Assembly: GCF_001457455.1 (NCBI RefSeq)
Contig: NZ_LN831026.1
Location: 62,001-126,000, forward strand
DNA: 64,000 bases
Reading direction: 5' to 3'
From: Corynebacterium diphtheriae
Lineage (GTDB): Bacteria; Actinomycetota; Actinomycetes; Mycobacteriales; Mycobacteriaceae
Below are positions 51,527 to 59,977 of the stretch, piece by piece. The first letter of the stretch is position 1; the number at the start of each line of letters is the position of its first letter. The notes under the pieces are model-generated. The model did no database searches. It was not told the DNA's origin and saw only the letters and a program-made list of their open reading frames with translations. Both the position numbers and the translations under genes were made by a program.

Positions 51527-53573
51527 GCGTCACCACCACGAATGGTCCTACTTGGGTGACAGTCCATGGGCTATTTTCTCCTTGGAATACCTCGGGGTTA
51601 AAGCGAACACCCTTGAACCATACGTTGGGGTTGCTTGGGAAGATGTCGATAGCAAGGTTGAAGTTCCAGCCGTCCTTTGAATCCGAGGAGCCTGTGGAAT
51701 CGGCGCGCAGCACGAATGCATCGGGGCTACGCCATGGAACGTTCGATACGGCACGATCAAAGTCTTGGGGGTCCTTCAAGGAATCCCAGCTTTGCGACGC
51801 CCAATTCTCGATAACTGCATTGCGCTTTTCAAACTCGCCCAACGGGTTGGCATAGTGCGAGGTAAACGCCTGGAAACCGAGGTATGGGTAGTAGGTGAGG
51901 AAGTTGAACTCGTCGGTGAGCACCACGGTGTCTGCCGCCGGCTTGCCGGTCTTTTCTTGGATCACACGATCTATTTCCGCGTAGTACTGTGTAGCATCCG
52001 GTGGCAAGAAGTCAGCACGGTGACCGTCGCCATCGGTGTTGGTGTACGCGAGCTCAATGGCGTGCGCGTTACGATCTGGAATTGCCTGCGCATACTGAAT
52101 ACCCGCCAACGCCAAGACCACCACGCAGATCACATTGATACGCGTGGACAAGCTTGTAGAAAACTGCACAGGATAGAAGCGGTGCACCGCCACAAGGCGC
52201 AACTCGGCAAGACCGAGCACACCTGCGGTCCCCAGAATGATGGTGATAACCGAATCCAGACGGAATCCCAGCAGTGTGGTTCCGCTCAGCGCAACAGACA
52301 TCGAGGCGATAACCCAGAGGTACATTACGGCCAAGCCGACGCCCATAGCGCACACATCGGGATCCATCACACGCATGATCAGGTAGATCAAGCCGATAAG
52401 GCACAGCACGCCAACAAAGCTGGTGGCAAACATTGGCAGTGGCACCACGGTGCCCTCAGATGGGAGGAAGTGAGAGGCCGCTGCAGTGCCCTCGTAATGG
52501 CCGGTAAACCGCAGCCACAAGTATGGTCCCCACACAATCGAGGCGATAGCCATCGAGGACACGCCGATAACGATGATCTGACGAATCGGCCGCCACGAAC
52601 GAAGCACGAATGCGAAGAACAGGCCCGAAACCGTGACCAAGCTCAGCGCAATCACCGCAGTGTACAAGGTGTATGTGGAAGCGGAAGCGCCCAAGTACAC
52701 CACAACACCCACGGTGGCCAGCTTCTGGCCTGATAGCGCACGACGACCCATCACCAGTGCTGCAGGAATGCCCATAGCAATCACACAGGCATAAGGCTCA
52801 AAAGCGCATAGTGTTAGAGCAATAGCGGTAGTAACCAGCGCAATTGCCGTAGCAACAGGCAAGCTGCCCACCAATCGCTGCCACACAGGCACCAACACAC
52901 AGCCAGTGACCGCAATGCTCAACAATGCCCACGGCTGATAGATCGCCCACCCCGGGTACCCAATAAGCTGCGCAAACCGCGCACCTAACCAGAACCACGC
53001 ACCTGGGTAATACGCCGGAAGATCGGCATAGTTCATATCCGGTAGCCCCTGCGTAGCCGTCAGACGGGTAAGGAACTGGGTGCGGAAGCCCTGGTCAACC
53101 GTAATGCCTTCCAAGTACAGGCGGCTAGGAGAGAGCGGCACACCAATGGCTGACATGACCAAACCAGCCGGTGCCATATGGGTCACCGCATAGGTGATCC
53201 ACGTGCGCCAGCGCGGCCGCGTGGTGCCCCTCTTGTCATCTGCCATCCACCACAGTACAAAAATGCAGGTTACTAGCAGGGTAAGGAAGATACCCACGGT
53301 AGCGCCCGCCTTGGTGACCTGCGAACCACCAAACGGTGGCAGTTTGACCACCTTGAGGAGATACCACAAGCCCAAAGTACAGATGGAGCTACCAAAGATC
53401 GTGGCCACAATGGCAATCAGAGTAGCTTTTGCAGAGAGCTGATCCGGGGCGTACATCACCACGGATGTGAGCTCTGAGTCTGAAGCCTCTCCCTGGGTGG
53501 TATTCCTTTGCGCACGCACCTGCGAAGAACCCCCTGAAGGGGAGGCATGTTTACTCGGGGCAGATTCAGTCAT
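51519..53573 (-). CDS. aftA: Galactan 5-O-arabinofuranosyltransferase AftA
   Basis: 684 aa from the ATG at 53573 (MTESAPSKHAS). GT-C membrane protein: the LYLEGITVDQGFRTQFLTRL loop after the second helix carries the catalytic acidic residue, followed by about ten helices and an outer C-terminal domain (PPDATQYYAEIDRVIQEKTG, LTDEFNFLTYYPYLGFQAFT). AftA adds the first arabinose to the galactan, before EmbC extends it. It is coupled to embC. A terminator-like hairpin separates it from dprE2. Confidence 0.93.
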   Translation of the reverse strand: MTESAPSKHASPSGGSSQVRAQRNTTQGEASDSELTSVVMYAPDQLSAKATLIAIVATIFGSSICTLGLWYLLKVVKLPPFGGSQVTKAGATVGIFLTLLVTCIFVLWWMADDKRGTTRPRWRTWITYAVTHMAPAGLVMSAIGVPLSPSRLYLEGITVDQGFRTQFLTRLTATQGLPDMNYADLPAYYPGAWFWLGARFAQLIGYPGWAIYQPWALLSIAVTGCVLVPVWQRLVGSLPVATAIALVTTAIALTLCAFEPYACVIAMGIPAALVMGRRALSGQKLATVGVVVYLGASASTYTLYTAVIALSLVTVSGLFFAFVLRSWRPIRQIIVIGVSSMAIASIVWGPYLWLRFTGHYEGTAAASHFLPSEGTVVPLPMFATSFVGVLCLIGLIYLIMRVMDPDVCAMGVGLAVMYLWVIASMSVALSGTTLLGFRLDSVITIILGTAGVLGLAELRLVAVHRFYPVQFSTSLSTRINVICVVVLALAGIQYAQAIPDRNAHAIELAYTNTDGDGHRADFLPPDATQYYAEIDRVIQEKTGKPAADTVVLTDEFNFLTYYPYLGFQAFTSHYANPLGEFEKRNAVIENWASQSWDSLKDPQDFDRAVSNVPWRSPDAFVLRADSTGSSDSKDGWNFNLAIDIFPSNPNVWFKGVRFNPEVFQGENSPWTVTQVGPFVVVTHD

Positions 53574-53637
53574 AGATAACAGTTTGGCACATGGTCTTGA
53601 CATGGCAAGCAGCGCCGACCTGGAAACGCAAAAAATG

Positions 53638-53685
53638 GTGCCCCTTATGACCAGATCGGAGTACTTTTCCGGTCACAAGGGGCAC
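53638..53685 (-). terminator. Hairpin with T-run between dprE2 and aftA
   Basis: Arms of 15 bp with one mismatch (53638-53652 and 53671-53685, GTGCCCCTT...AAGGGGCAC). On the minus strand the stem is followed by CATTTTTTGC. It would end part of the dprE1-dprE2 transcript 29 bp past the dprE2 stop, so aftA-embC may be at lower level or have its own promoter. Confidence 0.75.
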
Positions 53686-53713
53686 TACAAAGTGATGTGC
53701 GACAACCTACAAA

Positions 53714-54475
53714 CTAGAAGGGCAGCTTGCGGAAGATTGCCTGCGGGATGAACTTGAACGCCAAGGAAACGTACTCGAACAGTGGGTGAACAAAGATGGC
53801 GCTCTTGCGGTTGAGCACAGCGTCGAACGTAGCCTTAGCCACATCCTCTTTATTCACCGTCAATGGTGCCTCGCCAGCGTCGGCGGACATCTTGGTGCGC
53901 ACCTGGCCTGGGCGCACAACCACAACGTTGGCACCGGATGGGCGCAGAGCCTCACCGAGGTTGACGTAGAAGCCGTCCATGCCGGCCTTGGACGCACCAT
54001 AGACAAAGTTCGAGCGACGCACACGCTGGCCAGCAACGGAGGACAGCGCCACGATGGTGCCGTGGCCCTGCTCCTTGAACTTCTCGCCTAGGAGCACACC
54101 GACGGACACTGGTGCGGTGTAGTTGGTCTGTGCCGAGGTGACAGCAGCCTTCTGGTCCTGCCAGAGCTGCTCTTGATCGCCCAGGGTGCCAAAGGCCACG
54201 ATTGCGAGATCCACATCGCCTTGAGCCCATGCGAGGTCGATAACCTCGGCGTGCTTGTCAAAGTCGGTGGCATCGAAGTCGATCACGTCGACCTCCGAAG
54301 CGCCCGCAGCTTTCATCTGGGCGACGGCTGCGTCGATACGCGGGGAGTCCTGACGCGCTGCCAACGTGACATGAGCTGGGCCTTTGGCCAAAAACTCGGC
54401 GACGATGGAAAGACCGATTTCGGACGTGCCGCCCAACAGAAGAATATTTTGTGCTTGGCCTACTGCATTCAGCAT
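53714..54475 (-). CDS. dprE2: Decaprenylphospho-ribose 2'-epimerase subunit DprE2 (keto reductase)
   Basis: 253 aa from the ATG at 54475 (MLNAVGQAQNILLLGGTSEI). SDR fold with the TSEIG glycine motif, DLAIVAFGTLGDQ, VALSSVAGQRVRRSNF and FVYGASKAGMDGF (Y-x3-K), GANVVVVRPGQVRTKMS. It reduces the 2-keto intermediate made by DprE1 to give decaprenyl-phospho-arabinose. It begins 20 bp after dprE1. Confidence 0.95.
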   Translation of the reverse strand: MLNAVGQAQNILLLGGTSEIGLSIVAEFLAKGPAHVTLAARQDSPRIDAAVAQMKAAGASEVDVIDFDATDFDKHAEVIDLAWAQGDVDLAIVAFGTLGDQEQLWQDQKAAVTSAQTNYTAPVSVGVLLGEKFKEQGHGTIVALSSVAGQRVRRSNFVYGASKAGMDGFYVNLGEALRPSGANVVVVRPGQVRTKMSADAGEAPLTVNKEDVAKATFDAVLNRKSAIFVHPLFEYVSLAFKFIPQAIFRKLPF

Positions 54476-54494
54476 GAGGAAGTAGTCCTTTCTT

Positions 54495-55961
54495 TTAGTG
54501 CAGCTCGAGGCGGCGGGACATATCGGACGCAAAGACACCCGTGGGGTCGATAGCGTTGCGGGTCTTCAACCAGCCTTCCATACCTGGGTACATCTTGTGG
54601 AAGTTCTCCGCAGAGGTACGGGACTCCTTAGCCAAGTACAGGCGGCCACCGAATTCCATCACGCGCTTATCCAGATCATCCAAGAAAGCGCCAAGACCAG
54701 GCTTGATGGGGAAGTCAACGCAGACGTTCCAACCAGGCATTGGGTAGGACAATGGTGCCTTGTTACCCTCACCGAACAGCTTGAACACGTTCAGTGCAGA
54801 GTAGTGGCCGGACTTCTGAATGTCCTTGACAATGTCCTTGAATGGCTCGACTGCCTCGCGTGGCACCACGAACTGGTACTGCAAGAAGCCCTTGGAGCCG
54901 TAGCCGCGGTTCCACTCACCGATGAGGTCTAGTGGCTGGTAGAACTGCGTGAGGTTTTGCACCTTGTTCTTGTAGGTTCCGGACTTGAGCCACCACAGCT
55001 CGCCGATGGCGATCATGGAGAGCTTGTTCATGGTGAAGCTTGGGAAGATATCCGGCACAGTGACCAGCTGCGGAGCATTGAACTTCAGTGGATCCTTAGC
55101 CAGCTTCGGTGCGATCTCCTCCAGCTGTGCCAAGGTGGCCAGCGAACCGCGGGAGATGGCGGCACGGCCGAGCTTTGGCTCAGGGGAGATGGCGTCGAAC
55201 CATGCAGACGAGTAGGTGTAGTTGTGCTCGGAGCCATCGGAGTGGAACTCGATGGTTTCGTCGAGGTTGGCGGTTAGGTCGCCGTCGGCAATGAAGTACG
55301 CGGTTTCCGTCTTGGTCATGCGGATGCGTGCGCGTACGATAATGCCGGTCAGGCCCATGCCGCCGACGGTTGCCCAGAACAGTTCGCCGGTGGGGTCGTC
55401 TGCGGAGCCTTCTGGCTCAAGGTGCAGGATACGGCCGTCGGCAACGAGCAGTTCCATGGAGGCAACGTGGTCGCCGAAGGAACCTGCGGAGTGGTGGTTC
55501 TTGCCGTGGATGTCAGGGCCAATTGCGCCGCCGATGGTTACTTGGCGGGTACCTGGTAGAACGGGAACCCACAGGCCATAAGGCAGTGCGGCTTTCATGA
55601 GCTGGTCCAAGGTCACGCCACCGTCGACGTCGACAATCGCCGATTCTGGGTCGATGGAGTGGATCTTGTTCAGGGCTTGCATGTCTACGACGAGGCCACC
55701 GGAGTTCTGGGCGGGGTCACCGTAGGAGCGGCCCATGCCACGAGCGATCACGCCGCGCTTGAGGTGCGCTGGCTTGGAATCATTCTGCTCGGCCACCTGG
55801 CGGACTGCATCAACGATTACGTCGAGATCTGGGGTGGACAGAACCTCGGCGGTGGTTGGTGCGGTACGGCCCCAACCTGTGAGTTTCTTGGCTTCTGTGT
55901 ATAGGGCTCCGGAGGCACCGTTCGAAGCTGCGGTGCTGGACGTGCCCTTGTCGGTCGTCAT
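54495..55961 (-). CDS. dprE1: Decaprenylphospho-ribose oxidase DprE1
   Basis: 488 aa FAD-linked oxidase. The FAD domain shows [54 protein letters not shown] and [19 protein letters not shown]. The substrate domain has [49 protein letters not shown] and [13 protein letters not shown]. The Cys in WNVCVDF corresponds to Cys387 of M. tuberculosis DprE1, the benzothiazinone target, and the Lys of YLAKESR to Lys418. It oxidises decaprenyl-phospho-ribose at C2. Confidence 0.96.
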   Translation of the reverse strand: MTTDKGTSSTAASNGASGALYTEAKKLTGWGRTAPTTAEVLSTPDLDVIVDAVRQVAEQNDSKPAHLKRGVIARGMGRSYGDPAQNSGGLVVDMQALNKIHSIDPESAIVDVDGGVTLDQLMKAALPYGLWVPVLPGTRQVTIGGAIGPDIHGKNHHSAGSFGDHVASMELLVADGRILHLEPEGSADDPTGELFWATVGGMGLTGIIVRARIRMTKTETAYFIADGDLTANLDETIEFHSDGSEHNYTYSSAWFDAISPEPKLGRAAISRGSLATLAQLEEIAPKLAKDPLKFNAPQLVTVPDIFPSFTMNKLSMIAIGELWWLKSGTYKNKVQNLTQFYQPLDLIGEWNRGYGSKGFLQYQFVVPREAVEPFKDIVKDIQKSGHYSALNVFKLFGEGNKAPLSYPMPGWNVCVDFPIKPGLGAFLDDLDKRVMEFGGRLYLAKESRTSAENFHKMYPGMEGWLKTRNAIDPTGVFASDMSRRLELH

Positions 55962-56077
55962 CGTTTTACAACGGTACCCGCTTCACGTGACATGTGACTA
56001 TGACTGGGCGTGTCCGAGCGGGTGGTTTTTCTCACGTTCTGATGTGGGAACAAACATTTTCGGGGACGAACGCTACC

Positions 56078-56326
56078 TTATAGATCCATCATTTCGCGGA
56101 TTTCGCGTGGTAGTTCCTCTTGAGAGCAGATGGTGGGGCCGTCGTACTGCTCGAGGATTTCGTAAACGCGTACTCGCGAGTTGCTGTCGAGCATGGGGAT
56201 TTCTTCTGCCATGAGCAGCATCATGTCGTTGCTTAATGGCGCTGAGGTGTGTTGTGTTGCGATGGTGTCGCTTGTGACCTCTTTGGGCTGTGGTGCGGGT
56301 TGGGACTTGCGCAAAAAACCGAACAT
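56078..56326 (-). CDS. Conserved small protein upstream of dprE1
   Basis: 82 aa. Begins MFGFLRKSQPAPQPKEV and ends in a helical acidic segment NSRVRVYEILEQYDGPTICS, QEELPREIREMMDL. No family recognised. It lies 116 bp upstream of dprE1 on the same strand and could be its operon leader gene. It is the only gene between dprE1 and the divergent membrane-protein gene. Confidence 0.6.
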   Translation of the reverse strand: MFGFLRKSQPAPQPKEVTSDTIATQHTSAPLSNDMMLLMAEEIPMLDSNSRVRVYEILEQYDGPTICSQEELPREIREMMDL

Positions 56327-56384
56327 GCTGCCACTTTACTGTGAATGGGGGTGCATGTCATGGGGGTTCGCTAGTGTGTGTCCT

Positions 56385-56789
56385 ATGACGAACCAAGCAC
56401 GTATTTGCCGTCTTTCCGCCGCGTTGTCTGTCGGCCTGATTACCGCGTTGCCGGATTATGTTGCCAACAAGGCTGTTCGCTGGCTGCTTAACTCGCTGAT
56501 TGCGGGCGCTGGTGTTGGTGTGGTGGCGTATGTGAACAAGCAGGACGAGGACCCCACGAACGACCTTGACGTTGTTGCCCGCGAGCTTATCGACGACTCC
56601 CAGTTCGGACCCGCAGCCACTTGGGGGCTGTTCCTCGCCGTTGTGGTGCTGCTGTTCGTGCAGCGTATCGACGCCAAACTCACCGCCGTGGTCACCGGCT
56701 GGTTGCGTCGTCGCGGCGTGCGCGCCCCACACACTGTGCTCGGTGTTCTTGCTGCGGCACTGACCTATGCGGAAGTATCAAAGTCATGA
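56385..56789 (+). CDS. Small membrane protein of unknown function
   Basis: 134 aa from the ATG at 56385 (MTNQARICRLSAALSVGLIT). Hydrophobic stretches at residues about 34-50 (LNSLIAGAGVGVVAYV) and about 77-95 (WGLFLAVVVLLFVQRI) with an acidic linker (NKQDEDPTNDLDVVARELID). The end overlaps the next gene as ATGA. No family recognised. Position between dprE1 and gtrA suggests, without proving, a cell-envelope link. Confidence 0.65.
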   Translation: MTNQARICRLSAALSVGLITALPDYVANKAVRWLLNSLIAGAGVGVVAYVNKQDEDPTNDLDVVARELIDDSQFGPAATWGLFLAVVVLLFVQRIDAKLTAVVTGWLRRRGVRAPHTVLGVLAAALTYAEVSKS

Positions 56790-57334
56790 TCAGCGTTATC
56801 GATGTGTTGTCAGGCCCAGCTGATAACCCCACCGTCGTCATGTGGCACGTGCACACCTCGCCCGACTATCCCACAAGCCTCATGTCCGGTGCGTGGGTGC
56901 TCGGACCAGCGGAAAGTCATGGGGTTGATAGCCTCGGCTCTCTGCTTACTAACACATGGGCGTTGCCGCTGACTCCGGCGGCCGCAGCGCTAGTGCCCGC
57001 TGGGATCCCCGTGATTTCCCTCGACGATGTGCGCGCAGCGGTAGAAGCAGGGCTAGGCGAGATCAAATCAGTGATCGCCTCGGCAAAACAAGACAACCCC
57101 AAGCTCGTCGCCCCGCGCTTTAACGCCCTGCCCACAATCAGCCCCGATGACTTCCGTGCCGCCTACCACGGCGAACCCCAAGCAGAAACCGCATGGTCTG
57201 CTGCCAGCGCGGTCGCAGCATGGATGCAAACATGGCTTGATATTGAACAACAGCGCCGCAGCCGCGCCTACCTCAAAGACGCGCTGGGATCTTCGGCGCG
57301 GTCGCTTCCGTTGCATTTGCTACCTACACGGTAA
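56786..57334 (+). CDS. Conserved hypothetical protein
   Basis: 182 aa from the ATG at 56786, overlapping the preceding gene by 4 bp. It looks soluble, with FNALPTISPDDFRAAYHGEP, then QAETAWSAASAVAAWMQTWL and a basic C-terminus (QQRRSRAYLKDALG). Internal 'VVMWHVHTSPDYPTS' and 'GAWVLGPAESHG' are distinctive, but I do not recognise the family. gtrA begins 11 bp later, so the three genes are probably one operon. Confidence 0.62.
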   Translation: MISVIDVLSGPADNPTVVMWHVHTSPDYPTSLMSGAWVLGPAESHGVDSLGSLLTNTWALPLTPAAAALVPAGIPVISLDDVRAAVEAGLGEIKSVIASAKQDNPKLVAPRFNALPTISPDDFRAAYHGEPQAETAWSAASAVAAWMQTWLDIEQQRRSRAYLKDALGSSARSLPLHLLPTR

Positions 57335-57345
57335 GATTCCCGCCC

Positions 57346-57765
57346 GTGACTACAACCAACTCGGCCGCACCACAAAGCGTGACATCCCAAGGCATTAAGT
57401 TCATCATCTCCGGTGGTATCTCCGCAGTCGTGGACTTGGGCCTTACCTACATCTGCCAGATCCTCTTCGGCTTCTCCGCCGCAGGTGGCCGCACGATTGG
57501 CTTCATCTTTGGCACGCTGACCGCCTATTTGATTAACCGCCGTTGGACTTTCCAAGCGGAGGCCTCCACCAAGCGTTTCATCCAGGTGGCTGTGCTGTAC
57601 ACGATCACCTACTTTGTGAACGTGGGCGGCCACGCTTTGCTGTTTGGCTTGTTCACCTCACCTGGTCTGGGGGAACGCGTGGCTTTGGTGATCGCCTTTG
57701 TGATTTCTCAAGGTGTTGCCACGGTGATCAACTTCTTCGTGCAGCGCTGGTTCATTTTCAAGTAG
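57346..57765 (+). CDS. GtrA-family membrane protein (Rv3789-like)
   Basis: 139 aa from the GTG at 57346. Four membrane helices with the family blocks QGIKFIISGGISAVVDLGLT, GFIFGTLTAYLINRRWTFQ, NVGGHALLFGLF and FVISQGVATVINFFVQRWFI. In M. tuberculosis the homologue Rv3789 adjoins dprE1 and has been linked to decaprenyl-phospho-arabinose export or AftA anchoring. Here it is near dprE1 but on the opposite strand, separated by three small genes. Confidence 0.88.
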   Translation: MTTTNSAAPQSVTSQGIKFIISGGISAVVDLGLTYICQILFGFSAAGGRTIGFIFGTLTAYLINRRWTFQAEASTKRFIQVAVLYTITYFVNVGGHALLFGLFTSPGLGERVALVIAFVISQGVATVINFFVQRWFIFK

Positions 57766-57788
57766 CCTGTGCTGCCCTGTTGGGCCTC

Positions 57789-57882
57789 AGTGAGTAGTTC
57801 GTGCCAAAACTTTTTCGCCTTCGCAGCGTTTCCGCAGGTCGAAGATATAAAAAATAATTTAATTTGGCACGAACTACTCACT
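57789..57882 (+). repeat. 94-bp palindromic 3' element, copy 3
   Basis: Perfect 20-bp ends; begins 24 bp after the gtrA stop, in gtrA orientation. The start codon of the next frameshifted gene lies 21 bp past its right end. Confidence 0.9.
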
Positions 57883-57902
57883 CGGCTACTCTCCCACGGA
57901 GT

Positions 57903-58753
57903 ATGGGGGAAATAACACAGAAAATACCGCACGCTACTCTCACCCGAAAGCTAGAGAGCGGGGAAATTATCCGTGTGACTCACGGACTGTACTGGCAGGG
58001 GGACGTCAACGTAGATGAGCTGGCGGCAGCCCTGTGCCGGCGGGGTTTGTGCTTACGGGTGTCACAGAACTGGAGCTTTTGGCTCGGCAGCCGCTCACGC
58101 TGCCGTTGCATGTTGTTGCTAATCGCAGGGTGAAATCTACTGAGTATGTGGTGATACATCGCAGTTCTGTGCGCAAGTATGCGCGTGTGGCAGATGTGCT
58201 GATTGAGCTGCCGGTTTATGCGATGCGGTGGCTTGGTAGAAGGCAGGCGATTCGGCTGGCGGAGATTGCTTATGCTGGGCGTGAGGGGCGTGCGCGGTTG
58301 GAGCGCCATGCGCAGGGTGCAGTTCCTGTGCGGGTTCGGGAGATTGTGCAGGCTTCGGTTATTGGTGCTGATAGTCCGCCTGAGCGTGATCTGGTGCGTG
58401 CGTTGCGATCTGCTGGTGTGGAGTGTGAGAGCAATGTGCGGGTGGGGGATTATCGTTGGGATATTCGTATTTGTGGCAGTGCGGTGCTTATTGAGGTGGA
58501 TGGCTATGCGTATCACAATGCCGAAAATCGTGAGACTTTTCGTTTAGATCGCTGGAAGGCTAACGACGCCACCCTGCGTGGTTATTTGGTTCTGCGGTAT
58601 TCGGCTGTCTGCGTGCGGGAGTCTGTGGATGTGATTGTTGATCAGGTTGTTCAGGCGGTGCAGTGTGCGCCGAAGCAGCTTCGTGATGTTGATGAGGCGA
58701 GGTGTTGGCATCGCGGAGCGTGGAAGTGGATGCCTGGATTGGCGTGGCTCTAA
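57903..58753 (+). pseudogene. AbiEi-antitoxin-domain / DUF559 endonuclease-like gene with frameshift
   Basis: From the ATG at 57903, IPHATLTRKLESGEIIRVTH and GLYWQGDVNVDELAAALC give an AbiEi-type N-terminal winged helix. At about 58032-58036 the frame must shift back one base to continue PAGFVLTGVTELELLARQPL. The rest contains ARLERHAQGAVPVRVREIVQ and a C-terminal DUF559/Vsr-like nuclease core: DYRWDIRICGSAVLIEVDGY, AYHNAENRETFRLDRWKAND and GYLVLRYSA. The D...E-x-D...D pattern of the nuclease is intact. A 280-aa protein would be restored by one base. The locus is bracketed by two copies of the 94-bp element. Confidence 0.72.
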
Positions 58754-58772
58754 CCACTGTTGATACGTCACC

Positions 58773-58864
58773 GTGAGTAGTTCGTGCCAAAACTTTTTCG
58801 CCTCCGCAGCGTTTCCGCAGGTCGGAGATATAAGAAACGATTTAATTTGGCACGAACTACTCAC
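58773..58864 (+). repeat. 92-bp palindromic 3' element, copy 4
   Basis: Ends are the same sequence shortened by one base each (GTGAG...CTCAC). It starts 20 bp after the preceding gene's stop, in that gene's orientation, and lies 23 bp from the stop of the convergent glfT1, so it can serve both. Confidence 0.9.
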
Positions 58865-58886
58865 ACCAGAGCCAAGCGCCCTAGAA

Positions 58887-59804
58887 CTAGGGGCGTTCGA
58901 ATTTCTCGGAGCGCCCGAGTTGGTGGAGTTTGAACCATTCGAGGAATCCGCGGGGGTCGCGTCGCTGGATGAGGAAGAACCAGGCGAAGCGGGCGTATTC
59001 CTGTGGGAGGAGGCGTCGCATGCCGGGTTGGTTCATGAGGTAGCCGCGGTTGCGGTAGGTGAAGTAGCGTTTGGCGTCGCTGGCGGGGTATTGGGTGTGC
59101 ATGCGTCCGCCGAGGATGGGTTTGAATTCGTCAGAGCCGTCGGGGTGGAGGTATGCGGTGGTGAGGCAGGTGCCAAAGTTGAGTCCGGAGCGTACGAGGC
59201 GGCGGTGGTATTCGACTTCGTCGCCGCGGATGAATAGTCGCAGGTCAGGAACACCGATGCGTTCCATGGCGGCGGCGGAGATGAGTGCGCCGTTGAAGAG
59301 GGATGCGATGCCGGGTAGGAGGGTGTCGCTGGGGTTGTTGGGGTCGATGAGTTCGCTGCGGTAGCGTCGCCATTCGAGTCCGCGGCGTAGGGGGAATGCG
59401 AGTCGGTTGGGGTCGTCCATGTTGCAGACCACGGGGGAGACTTCGTCGAGTTGGTGGGTGACGGCTGCGTCGATAAGCGTGGCGAGTACTTGGGGCCCTT
59501 CGGGGCGGCCGTCATCGTCGGCACACCAGATGGCGTCGGCTCCGAGGGCGAGGGCGGTGAGGAATCCGTAGGCGAATCCGCCGGCGCCACCGAGGTTGGT
59601 GTGCGATGGCAGGTAGATGCCTCGGTCGCCGGCGACGCTGTGGAGGAGGTCGCGTACTGCGTCTTCGCAGCCGTTGTCGACCACGATGATCCACTTCACT
59701 GGGTGTGTTTGCGCGGCTACCACCTCGAGGGAGGCGCGGAGGAGCTCGACGCGCTTGTGGGTCACGATGACTGCGGCGATGTTATCTGAAGTGGAAAGCG
59801 GCAT
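58887..59804 (-). CDS. glfT1: Galactofuranosyltransferase GlfT1
   Basis: 305 aa GT2-type transferase. Opening NIAAVIVTHKRVELLRASLE, WIIVVDNGCEDAVRDLL, NLGGAGGFAYGFLTALALGA, the DXD-type AIWCADDDGRPEGPQVL, and the acceptor-side IRGDEVEYHRRLVRSG with the catalytic Asp/Glu. It matches Rv3782-type GlfT1, which adds the first galactofuranose residues to the rhamnosyl linker of arabinogalactan. It has no close operon partner here; dprE1-embC are 3-10 kb away on the same strand. Confidence 0.93.
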   Translation of the reverse strand: MPLSTSDNIAAVIVTHKRVELLRASLEVVAAQTHPVKWIIVVDNGCEDAVRDLLHSVAGDRGIYLPSHTNLGGAGGFAYGFLTALALGADAIWCADDDGRPEGPQVLATLIDAAVTHQLDEVSPVVCNMDDPNRLAFPLRRGLEWRRYRSELIDPNNPSDTLLPGIASLFNGALISAAAMERIGVPDLRLFIRGDEVEYHRRLVRSGLNFGTCLTTAYLHPDGSDEFKPILGGRMHTQYPASDAKRYFTYRNRGYLMNQPGMRRLLPQEYARFAWFFLIQRRDPRGFLEWFKLHQLGRSEKFERP

Positions 59805-59906
59805 GGTCCTTATTGTGGCACATTGTGAGGTTTGCCCTACAACGACACAAACAGTGAGGTCAGGATAAGTGAGGATAGTGCAGGCTTACCCCATTTGTGT
59901 GTTGTT

Positions 59907-59925
59907 TTAGCTTAGCCCTAGCTAA
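59907..59925 (+). promoter_or_regulatory. DtxR box upstream of iutA
   Basis: TTAGCTTAGCCCTAGCTAA matches the DtxR consensus at 15 of 19 positions and is itself nearly symmetric. It lies 53 bp before the iutA start, in the promoter zone. In C. diphtheriae the iut locus is reported as iron-regulated through DtxR (recalled, not looked up). Confidence 0.8.
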
Positions 59926-59977
59926 TTTGCTTCTTATCGCAATAAGATTCAGTTTCATGACTAAGGAAACTTCTCGC

